From Streptomyces harbinensis (GTDB lineage: Bacteria > Actinomycetota > Actinomycetes > Streptomycetales > Streptomycetaceae): a stretch of DNA of 64,000 nt. This document shows, piece by piece, positions 57,663 to 64,000 of the stretch (its first letter is position 1; each line of letters begins with the position of its first letter). The translations under genes and the position numbers were made by a program. Location: contig NZ_FPAB01000005.1 in NCBI RefSeq assembly GCF_900116145.1, positions 434,001 through 498,000 of the forward strand, read 5' to 3'. Under the pieces are notes generated by a model, which saw only the letters and a list, made by a program, of their open reading frames with translations, was not told where the DNA came from and made no database searches.

Positions 57663-58198
57663 GCGGCGACGTTGGCGCGTGTCGCACAGCGATCCGAACA
57701 GTAGCGTTTGGAGCGGTTTGTTGACGTGTCGATATACGCGTTGCGGCAGGGTCCGGCCTCGCAGATGCCGAGCCGGTCCACCCCCAGGTCGGTGAGCTGG
57801 AAGGTGAGTCCCATGCAGGCGATCGCGGCGTAGCCGGCGGTGGCGTTCGAGGGGTGCTCGGCCAGGTGCAGATGCCACAGCGGGCGGCCGGTGTCGTCGT
57901 CCCGGTACTCGTGCCCGGAGATCTGCGGGCTGGCGGGGTACTCCAGGAGCAGGGCGTTGAGCAGATCCACGGCCCGTACCTCGTCGCCCTCGGCGGCGGC
58001 GGTGAAGACGGCGCGCAGCCGGGTACGTACTCCCTTGAGGCGGGTGATGTCGGCCTCGCCGGCCCGGCGGGCCAGCTGCTGCATGGGGCCGAAGAGGGCG
58101 CGGACGGATTCCACGGAGGTGAGGGTGTCCTTCTCCCGCAGCGGTTCCTCGCTGTTGACCAGGCGCACCGCGAAGTCCGAGTAATAGGCCAGTTCCAC
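57575..58198 (-). CDS. CGNR zinc-finger (ABATE) regulator
   Basis: 207 residues from ATG 58198. The N-terminal ABATE-type domain is at about residues 1-130 (YSDFAVRLVNSEEP); the CGNR finger near the C-terminus is CEAGPCRNAYIDTS, then RYCSDRCATRANVAAYRARK, with Cys pairs that bind zinc and a basic helix for DNA. Actinobacteria hold many such putative regulators, with no settled regulon. It is divergent from the methyltransferase gene; a palindrome sits between them. Overlaps sodX by 88 bp at the 3' ends. Confidence 0.88.
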   Translation of the reverse strand: MELAYYSDFAVRLVNSEEPLREKDTLTSVESVRALFGPMQQLARRAGEADITRLKGVRTRLRAVFTAAAEGDEVRAVDLLNALLLEYPASPQISGHEYRDDDTGRPLWHLHLAEHPSNATAGYAAIACMGLTFQLTDLGVDRLGICEAGPCRNAYIDTSTNRSKRYCSDRCATRANVAAYRARKRRERELSGRTADGSQPSTASGDR

Positions 58199-58224
58199 TT
58201 GTGTTCCTTACTCCCGCCTGCTTA

Positions 58225-58251
58225 GAGTGACACTGTACTTGTAAGGGTCAC
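58225..58251. promoter_or_regulatory. Inverted repeat between CGNR regulator and methyltransferase
   Basis: AGTGAC (58225-58230) and GTCACT (58246-58251), 15-bp spacer, plus CACTG/CAGTG at 58230-58234 and 58254-58258. It lies 27 bp upstream of the CGNR start and 36 bp upstream of the methyltransferase start, overlapping both promoters, which fits an operator. Confidence 0.4.
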
Positions 58252-58286
58252 TATCAGTGTGGCCCATTACCAGGGGAGTGTCGCGC

Positions 58287-59051
58287 ATGGTGTCCTGGGA
58301 ACAGTGGCAGGAGAGTTGGGACCGGCAGCAGGAGTGGTACCTCCCGGACCGCGAGGAACGGTTCCGGGTCATGCTCGACGGGGTCGAGGCCCTGGCCGGC
58401 ACCGAACCGCGGGTCCTGGACCTCGCCTGCGGCACCGGCAGCATCAGCGCCCGGCTGCTGCGCCGCTTCCCCGGCGCCACCAGCACCGGCGTCGACCTCG
58501 ACCCCGCACTGCTCACCATCGCGCGCGGCACCTTCGAGGGCGATAGCCGGATCACCTTCGTCACCGCCGACCTGCGGGACCCGGCCTGGACCGACGCGCT
58601 GCCGTACGAGACGTACGACGCCGTGCTCACCTCCACCGCCCTGCACTGGCTGGCACCCGACGCACTGCGCACCCTGTACGGACAGCTCGCCGATCTGCTG
58701 CGGGCCGGCGGCCTGTTCGTCAACGCCGACCACATGCCCAACCCCGACGCACCGCGCATCAACGCCGCCGTCCACGCCTTCACCGAGGCCCGGCAGGAGA
58801 AGCTGCGGGCCGAGGGCGGCCGGGACTGGCCGCAGTGGTGGACCGAACTGGCCGCCGACCCGCAGCTGGCGGACGTGGCCGCCGAACGCTTCGCGATCTT
58901 CGGCAACCCCGCCGAAGCCTCCGGCGACCACGACGACACGGGCGCCCGCCCCATCGGCTGGCATATCGAGACCCTGCGCGCGGTGGGCTTCGCCGAGGCG
59001 ACCTGTGCCTGGGCCTCCCTCACGGACGCGGCGGTCCTCGCCCTGCGGTAG
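58287..59051 (+). CDS. Class I SAM-dependent methyltransferase
   Basis: 254 residues from ATG 58287, with GGGGAG eight bases upstream; a GTG at 58257 lacks one. SAM site: VLDLACGTGSISARLLRR (about residues 45-62), acidic loop GVDLDPAL, and LTSTALHWLAPDAL near residue 120. The type is a small-molecule methyltransferase of the UbiE/trans-aconitate group; substrate unknown. Divergent from the CGNR regulator, which may control it. A bidirectional terminator follows. Confidence 0.88.
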   Translation: MVSWEQWQESWDRQQEWYLPDREERFRVMLDGVEALAGTEPRVLDLACGTGSISARLLRRFPGATSTGVDLDPALLTIARGTFEGDSRITFVTADLRDPAWTDALPYETYDAVLTSTALHWLAPDALRTLYGQLADLLRAGGLFVNADHMPNPDAPRINAAVHAFTEARQEKLRAEGGRDWPQWWTELAADPQLADVAAERFAIFGNPAEASGDHDDTGARPIGWHIETLRAVGFAEATCAWASLTDAAVLALR

Positions 59052-59118
59052 CCGGAGCCGGGCGCGGCCGGGGCCGGGACACCCGCCCGGCACCGCCGTG
59101 ACCCGCGCCCGGCGGCCC

Positions 59119-59151
59119 GTGCGGCCCGCCCCCGTCCGGGGCGGGCCGCAC
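59119..59151. terminator. Bidirectional terminator between methyltransferase and malic enzyme
   Basis: 14-bp perfect stem GTGCGGCCCGCCCC (59119-59132) / GGGGCGGGCCGCAC (59138-59151), loop CGTCC. It ends five bases before the malic enzyme stop and 68 bp after the methyltransferase stop. Confidence 0.88.
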
Positions 59152-59155
59152 GCCG

Positions 59156-60391
59156 CTACCGGCGGGCCACCCCCTCCGCGCGCGCCGCCTCGGCGACCGC
59201 CGCCGCGACCGCCGGGGCGACCCGGGTGTCGAACGGCGAGGGGATCACCTTCGACGGCGACAGTTCGTCCGCCACCACCGCCGCCAGCGCCTCCGCCGCC
59301 GCCAGCTTCATCCCCTCCGTGATCCGCGCCGCCCGCACCCGCAGCGCGCCCGCGAAGATGCCGGGGAACGCCAGCACGTTGTTGATCTGGTTCGGGTAGT
59401 CGCTGCGCCCGGTCGCCACCACCGCCGCGTACCGCGCCGCGACCTCCGGGTGGATCTCCGGCGTCGGGTTGGCCATCGCGAAGACGAACGCCCCAGGCGC
59501 CATCGTCGCCACCGCCTCCTCCGGCACGCTGCCGCCGCTCACCCCCACGAACACATCCGCGCCCGCCAGCGCGTCCGCCAGCGAACCGGTCACCCCGGCC
59601 TTGTTGGTAGCCGCCGCCAGCTCCGCCTTCACCCCGGTCAGCTCCGCGCGGTCCGCCGACAGCACCCCCTTGCGGTCGCACAGCGCCACATCGCCGATGC
59701 CCGCGCCCAGCAGGATCCTCGCGATCGCCGCCCCCGCCGCGCCCGCGCCCGAGATCACCACCCGCAGCTCGGCAAGACCGCGCCCGCTCAGCCGCGCCGC
59801 ATTCCGCAGCGCCGCCAGCGTCACCACCGCCGTACCGTGCTGGTCGTCGTGGAAGACCGGGATGTCCACCCGCTCCTGGAGCCTGCGCTCGATCTCGAAG
59901 CAGCGCGGCGCCGCGATGTCCTCCAGGTTGATGCCGCCGAACGACGGCGCCAGCCGGGCCACCGTCTCCACGATCTCGTCCACGTCCTGGGTGTCCAGCG
60001 CCAGCGGCACCGCGTCGACACCGCCGAACTCCTTGAAGAGGATCGCCTTGCCCTCCATCACCGGCATCGACGCGCCGGGGCCGATGTCGCCCAGCCCCAG
60101 CACCGCGCTGCCGTCCGTCACCACGGCCACCACCTGCGAGGTCCAGGTGTAGTCGTGCACCAGCTCCGGCTGCTCGGCGATGGCCGCGCACACCGAGGCG
60201 ACCCCGGGCGTGTACGCGAGCGACAGATCGGCGGCGTCGCGCACCGGCACCGTGGAGGCGACCTCCATCTTTCCGCCCCGGTGCAGGGCGAAGACCGGAT
60301 CGAGCAGGCTTGCGGCGGCCTCGGCGGTACCGGCGGCGTCCGCACGCTCCGTACCGGCCGCGCCGCGAGGATTGATGATCTCCGATGTCAC
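59156..60391 (-). CDS. Malic enzyme (NADP-dependent type)
   Basis: 411 residues. Oxidative decarboxylation of malate to pyruvate with NAD(P)H. Residues in order: YTPGVASVCAAI, the catalytic Lys in MEGKAILFKEFGG (near residue 112-118), metal-binding EDIAAPRCFEIERRL (near 155), FHDDQHGTAVV and the cofactor site ISGAGAAGAAIARILLGAG (about 212-230). Length and position match the shorter S. coelicolor malic enzyme SCO5261, reported as NADP-dependent. NADPH from it can serve lipid and polyketide synthesis. The fourth residue of the motif after the GxGxxG does not settle the cofactor by eye. Confidence 0.93.
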   Translation of the reverse strand: MTSEIINPRGAAGTERADAAGTAEAAASLLDPVFALHRGGKMEVASTVPVRDAADLSLAYTPGVASVCAAIAEQPELVHDYTWTSQVVAVVTDGSAVLGLGDIGPGASMPVMEGKAILFKEFGGVDAVPLALDTQDVDEIVETVARLAPSFGGINLEDIAAPRCFEIERRLQERVDIPVFHDDQHGTAVVTLAALRNAARLSGRGLAELRVVISGAGAAGAAIARILLGAGIGDVALCDRKGVLSADRAELTGVKAELAAATNKAGVTGSLADALAGADVFVGVSGGSVPEEAVATMAPGAFVFAMANPTPEIHPEVAARYAAVVATGRSDYPNQINNVLAFPGIFAGALRVRAARITEGMKLAAAEALAAVVADELSPSKVIPSPFDTRVAPAVAAAVAEAARAEGVARR

Positions 60392-60872
60392 GAGAGGTGA
60401 ACCCCTTTGGTTGCGCTGTCACGAGGGTGGCCGTTTCCCGGTCGGGAAGCGGGCGGGCACCACGTCCGCGTCCCGGCCGGCGAGTGGCCGCCGTAGGGGA
60501 GTGGCGCGGACGCCGGACGCGCCGCACACGCGCCCCGGTCCCCGGGTGAGGGGTGTTAACGGATCGTTCTACCCGATGGCGGGGGGAGCGCGCACGCCCG
60601 AGTGTTGGCCAGGACATGGCACGCCCGGCGGGGTGACCGATGTCTCATCCCCGGTGCGCGCAGGTCACAGCGCCACCCGCGTGCGGCAGTTCGTCACTCC
60701 CGGTGAGCAGTACGCGATGTCCGTTATCCGATCGGGACGCAGCGGTGGACGCAACTCGACCTGCGGATGGCAGGATGCCTACTCGTCCTATGCACAAGAA
60801 ACGAACACAGTCGTGACACTCGAAGACGTGTGCCCGGCCTCGGATACTCCCCACCCCCAGGAGGACCACGCC
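60392..60872. other. 481-bp intergenic region between malic enzyme and the ABC transporter
   Basis: No gene is supported. It holds the divergent promoters. Bases 60700-60850 are less GC-rich, include TTATCC (60724-60729) and are the likely promoter area for the binding-protein gene, but no clear -35/-10 pair or operator was identified. Confidence 0.5.
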
Positions 60873-61814
60873 ATGACCAGCCTCACCCGACGCTCCCGCT
60901 GTACGGTCCTGGGAGCCTTCGCCACCGCCGGTGTGCTGCTGCTGAGCGCCTGCGGTGACCAGACCGACGGGGACAACGGGTCGGGCGGATCCGCCTCCGG
61001 CAACGGCGGCGGGGCCAATGCCGAGGCCCCGCTGTACGACCTGCTGCCCGAGGCGATCCAGGAGGCCGGCGTCATCAAGGTCGGCTCCAACATCGACTAC
61101 GCCCCGATCGAGTTCTTCGACGACAACGACGAGATCGCCGGCATCGACCCGGACATCGCCGCCGCGCTCGGCGAGGTCCTCGGCGTCGAGTTCACCTTCA
61201 GCGACGGCACCTTCGACGGCCTGGTCCTCGGCCTCAACAACGGCCGCCACGACATCGTGATGTCGGCCATGACCGACACCAAGGACCGGCAGAACGGCAT
61301 CAGCGAGGACGCCGAGGGCGGCGCCGACTTCGTCAACTACTTCCAGGCCGGCTCCGCCATCCTGGTCGCCAAGGGCAACCCCGAGGGCATCAACGGCGTG
61401 GCCGACCTGTGCGGGCTGACCGTGGCCGCCCAGCGCGGCACCGCCAACGAGTACCTCCTGGACGCCCAGCAGGAGGAGTGCGACGAGCCGATCAGCCCGA
61501 TGATCAACGAGACGGACTCCAACTCGATCACCGCCCTCCAGAGCGGCCGTGCCCAGGCCGTCATCACCGACTTCCCCGTCGCGCTCTACAACGAGCTGAA
61601 CGCGGGCGGCGGTGACCTCTTCGAGGTCGTCGGCGAGCAGATCGACGCCGCCCCGTACGGCATCGCCGTCAAGAAGGACAACACCGAACTGCGCGACGCC
61701 ATCCAGGCCGCCGTCCAGGAGATCATCGACAACGGCACCTACGACGAGGTGCTGGCCAAGTGGAGCGCCGAGACCGGCGCCGTCGACGAAGCCACCATCA
61801 ACGCGGGCGAGTGA
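60873..61814 (+). CDS. Polar amino-acid ABC transporter binding lipoprotein
   Basis: 313 residues from ATG 60873, with CAGGAGGA upstream. Lipobox LLSAC (Cys near residue 27), Gly/Asn-rich linker, then a cluster F (SBP_bac_3) binder: VIKVGSNIDYAPIEFFDDND, PDIAAALGEVLGVEF, GRHDIVMSAMTDTKDRQ. Likely glutamate, aspartate or a related polar amino acid. First of a three-gene operon with permease and ATPase. Position matches the transporter beside malic enzyme in S. coelicolor. Confidence 0.92.
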   Translation: MTSLTRRSRCTVLGAFATAGVLLLSACGDQTDGDNGSGGSASGNGGGANAEAPLYDLLPEAIQEAGVIKVGSNIDYAPIEFFDDNDEIAGIDPDIAAALGEVLGVEFTFSDGTFDGLVLGLNNGRHDIVMSAMTDTKDRQNGISEDAEGGADFVNYFQAGSAILVAKGNPEGINGVADLCGLTVAAQRGTANEYLLDAQQEECDEPISPMINETDSNSITALQSGRAQAVITDFPVALYNELNAGGGDLFEVVGEQIDAAPYGIAVKKDNTELRDAIQAAVQEIIDNGTYDEVLAKWSAETGAVDEATINAGE

Positions 61815-61821
61815 CGCGCCG

Positions 61822-62751
61822 GTGTCCCTCGATCTCGACAAGGGCCGCGACGAGGTGGCCCCCGAGGAGCTGACAGCGGTCCCGGTACGCCACTGGGGCC
61901 GCTGGATCGGCGCCGGCCTGGTCATCGCGCTGCTCGCCATGGTGGTCTGGGCGTTCGCCAACGCCAAGATCAACTGGAACGTCGTCGGCGACTACCTGAC
62001 GTACGACCGCATCATGGAGGGTGCCCTCAACACCCTGTGGATCACGGTGTGCGCCATGGTCCTCGGCCTGGTGCTGGGCATGCTGCTCGCCGTGATGCGG
62101 CTGTCCGACAACCCGGTGCTGTCGTCGGTCGCCTACGGCTACATCTGGTTCTTCCGGGGCACGCCGGTGCTGGTGCAGCTGGTGCTCTGGTACAACCTCT
62201 CCTACATCTTCGACACCGTGAATCTCGGCTTCTACAAGAACGAGATGAACGACGTCATGACCCCGTTCCTCGCCGCCCTGCTGGGGCTCGGCCTGAACGA
62301 GGCCGCCTACATGGCGGAGATCGCCCGCGCCGGCATCAAGTCCGTGGACAGCGGCCAGACCGAGGCCGCGCAGGCGCTGGGCATGAACGGCACCAAGACC
62401 ATGCGGCGCATCGTGCTGCCGCAGGCGATGCGCGTCATCATCCCGCCGTCCGGCAACGAGTTCATCAACATGCTCAAGACGTCCTCGCTGGCGTCGGTGA
62501 TCTACTTCGACGAACTCTTCCGGGCCGGCGACACCATCAGCTCCCGCAACCTCGCGGTGATGGAGATGATGATGGTGGTCAGCGTCTGGTACCTGCTGCT
62601 CACCACGGTGTTCAGCATCGGCCAGTACTACCTGGAACGGCACTTCGCCAAGGGCAGCGACCGCGAGCAGCCACCCACGCCGCTGCGGCGGCTGCGGCAG
62701 CAGCTCACCACCTTCCGTACCAAGAGCCGGGTGGGAGGCGAAACCGTATGA
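61822..62751 (+). CDS. Polar amino-acid ABC transporter permease
   Basis: 309 residues from GTG 61822; ribosome binding site weak, so translation may be coupled to the binding protein 8 bp upstream. About five membrane helices. HisM-type features are WFFRGTPVLVQLVLWY and the EAA-like loop EAAQALGMNGTKTMRRIVLP near residue 190. One permease only, so it would act as a homodimer, unlike the GluCD pair. Overlaps the ATPase gene by ATGA. Confidence 0.92.
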   Translation: MSLDLDKGRDEVAPEELTAVPVRHWGRWIGAGLVIALLAMVVWAFANAKINWNVVGDYLTYDRIMEGALNTLWITVCAMVLGLVLGMLLAVMRLSDNPVLSSVAYGYIWFFRGTPVLVQLVLWYNLSYIFDTVNLGFYKNEMNDVMTPFLAALLGLGLNEAAYMAEIARAGIKSVDSGQTEAAQALGMNGTKTMRRIVLPQAMRVIIPPSGNEFINMLKTSSLASVIYFDELFRAGDTISSRNLAVMEMMMVVSVWYLLLTTVFSIGQYYLERHFAKGSDREQPPTPLRRLRQQLTTFRTKSRVGGETV

Positions 62752-63524
62752 GCGACACCGACGACACGCCGATGGTGAAGGCCGAGCGCGTCCACAAGTC
62801 GTTCGGCGCGGTCGAGGTCCTCAAGGGCATCGACCTCCAGGTACGGCGCGGCGAGGTGTTCTGCGTGGTCGGGCCCTCGGGCTCGGGCAAGTCCACCTTC
62901 CTGCGCTGCATCAACCACCTGGAGAAGATCAACGCCGGGCGGCTGTACGTGGACGGCGAACTCGTCGGCTACCGGCAGCGCGGCAACAAGCTCTACGAGA
63001 TGCGCGAGCGGGAGGTGGCCGCCCAGCGCCGGGACATCGGCATGGTCTTCCAGCGCTTCAACCTCTTCCCGCACATGACCGCCGCCGAGAACGTCATGGA
63101 GGCGCCGGTCCAGGTCAAGGGCCTGCCCAAGGCCGAGGCCCGGGAGCGCGCCGAGGAGTTGCTGGAACGGGTGGGCCTGGGCGATCGCGCCGACCACTAC
63201 CCGGCGCAGCTGTCCGGCGGGCAGCAGCAGCGGGTGGCGATCGCGCGGGCGCTGGCCATGGACCCCAAGCTCATGCTCTTCGACGAGCCGACCTCCGCGC
63301 TCGACCCCGAGCTGGTCGGTGAGGTGCTGGATGTGATGCGGGCCCTCGCCGAGGACGGCATGACCATGATCGTGGTCACCCACGAGATGGGGTTCGCCCG
63401 CGAGGTCGGCGACTCCCTGGTGTTCATGGACGAGGGCGTGGTCGTGGAGTCGGGCCACCCCCGCGAGGTGCTGACCAACCCCCGGCACGAGCGGACCAAG
63501 GCGTTCCTCTCCAAGGTCCTGTAG
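62748..63524 (+). CDS. Polar amino-acid ABC transporter ATPase
   Basis: 258 residues, GlnQ/HisP type. Walker A GPSGSGKST (about residues 43-51), Q-loop MVFQRFNLFPHMTAAENV, signature LSGGQQQRVAIARALA (about 147-162), Walker B LMLFDEPTSALDPE and H-loop VVTHEMGFA. Drives import through the preceding permease. Translationally coupled to it. An insertion (GYRQRGNKLYEMREREVA) between Walker A and Q-loop is common in this subgroup. Confidence 0.95.
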   Translation: MSDTDDTPMVKAERVHKSFGAVEVLKGIDLQVRRGEVFCVVGPSGSGKSTFLRCINHLEKINAGRLYVDGELVGYRQRGNKLYEMREREVAAQRRDIGMVFQRFNLFPHMTAAENVMEAPVQVKGLPKAEARERAEELLERVGLGDRADHYPAQLSGGQQQRVAIARALAMDPKLMLFDEPTSALDPELVGEVLDVMRALAEDGMTMIVVTHEMGFAREVGDSLVFMDEGVVVESGHPREVLTNPRHERTKAFLSKVL

Positions 63525-63545
63525 CGGCACCCCCGGCCCGTCCGC

Positions 63546-64000
63546 TCACAGGGCGTGCCCGCCGGCCACCTGGATCACCTGCCCGGTGATCCAGGCGGCC
63601 TGCCGGGAGGCCAGGAACACCACCGCGTCCGCGATGTCGCGCGGGGTGCCCACCCGGCGCAGCGGGATGGCGGTCAGCGCGCGCTCCACCAGCTCCTGCG
63701 ACATCCACCCGGTCTGCACCGGGCCGGGCGCCACCGCGTTGACCCGCACCCCGGCCGGGCCCAGATCCAGGGCGGCGGCCCGGGTGAACGCCTCAAGGGC
63801 CGCCTTGGAGGTGCCGTAGCCCAGCTGCCCGGGGAAGGCACGGGCGGCGTCGGTGGAGATGTTGACGACGGCGGCGGTGCGCGACCCGGCCGCCGCGCGG
63901 CGCGCCACCTCGGCGGTGAGCAGCGCCGGGGCGAAGGTGTTGACGGCGTAGTTGCGGTGCAGGCTGCCGGCGGTGAGGTCCAGCACCCCGTCCGGGCTCT
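63546..64000 (-). CDS. Short-chain dehydrogenase/reductase, truncated by window edge
   Basis: The frame is open to the window end, giving the C-terminal ~150 residues. SDR features: NYAVNTFAPALLTAEVARRA, VVNISTDAARA with the catalytic Ser region, YGTSKAALEAFTR (Tyr-Lys pair), VRVNAVAPGPVQTGWM and RRVGTPRDIADAVVFLASRQ, ending ITGQVIQVAGGHAL. The NAD(P)-binding N-terminus lies outside. Convergent with the ABC ATPase (21 bp gap). Substrate unknown. Confidence 0.9.
   Translation of the reverse strand, partial: SPDGVLDLTAGSLHRNYAVNTFAPALLTAEVARRAAAGSRTAAVVNISTDAARAFPGQLGYGTSKAALEAFTRAAALDLGPAGVRVNAVAPGPVQTGWMSQELVERALTAIPLRRVGTPRDIADAVVFLASRQAAWITGQVIQVAGGHAL

Noticed and set aside
60180..60872. 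Extended N-terminus of the amino-acid binding protein
   Set aside because: The frame is open far upstream, but the lipoprotein signal starts at ATG 60873 with CAGGAGGA before it; upstream codons overlap the malic enzyme gene on the other strand.
1..64000. tRNA, rRNA, CRISPR arrays, insertion sequences, integrases
   Set aside because: No cloverleaf with CCA-type end, rRNA-like conserved segment, spaced repeat array or transposase motif was seen on reading; a tRNAscan/ISfinder run would be decisive.

Overview
The window is chromosomal DNA from a high-GC, Streptomyces-type actinomycete. The evidence is very GC-biased third codon positions, many GTG starts, and a string of Streptomyces hallmarks: SigR/RsrA, DasR/DasABC, CebR/CebEFG, WblE, a nickel superoxide dismutase with SodX, a WXG100/mycosin pair and DUF397. 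From about 22 kb to 63 kb the gene order matches, from memory, the sigR-nrdAB-dasRABC-wblE-sigH-sodN-glutamate ABC neighbourhood of S. coelicolor. The left third holds a cellulose locus that I believe lies elsewhere in that reference.

Layout. 1-5.2 kb: truncated XRE/TPR regulator, small hypothetical protein, spermidine-synthase-like protein, membrane-anchored hypothetical protein and an OmpR/HAMP two-component pair. 5.2-21.1 kb: cellulose utilisation region with the GH1 beta-glucosidase bglC, the cellobiose transporter cebEFG, its LacI repressor cebR, two near-identical GH6 cellobiohydrolases in opposite orientation, and a GH48 cellulase. Five good and one degenerate copy of the CebR operator TGGGAGCGCTCCCA lie in front of these units. 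A flavin oxidoreductase, a GNAT remnant, a VOC protein and a zinc-ribbon membrane protein are interspersed. 21.3-27.3 kb: SRAP protein, sigR-rsrA with an exact SigR-type promoter, an HD-GYP/degenerate HD pair, a TPR protein and peptide deformylase. 27.5-30.4 kb: WXG100-like protein, mycosin and DUF397. 30.5-34.3 kb: nrdAB behind a cobalamin riboswitch and a pair of NrdR boxes.

34.5-44.0 kb: cstA with its small partner, then dasR divergent from dasABC, a GH3 N-acetylglucosaminidase and a sugar-phosphate SIS protein (chitin/GlcNAc utilisation). 44.4-50.6 kb: PdtaS-type kinase, wblE with a CRP-type site, lipid kinase, small membrane protein, sigH-type sigma factor with its anti-sigma factor, and a PLP deaminase. 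50.8-56.5 kb: HelD-like ATPase, Nudix hydrolase, cysteine-rich copper-storage-like protein and a PAS/GAF/PP2C phosphatase. 56.7-64 kb: sodN, sodX, CGNR regulator, methyltransferase, malic enzyme, polar amino-acid ABC transporter and a truncated SDR.

How the genes work together: secreted GH6 and GH48 enzymes release cellobiose, CebEFG imports it, BglC hydrolyses it, and CebR links the steps. DasABC, the GH3 enzyme and the SIS protein do the same for chito-oligosaccharides under DasR. Neither transporter has its own ATPase here, so both probably use the shared MsiK encoded elsewhere. No transposase, integrase, CRISPR array, tRNA or rRNA gene was recognised.
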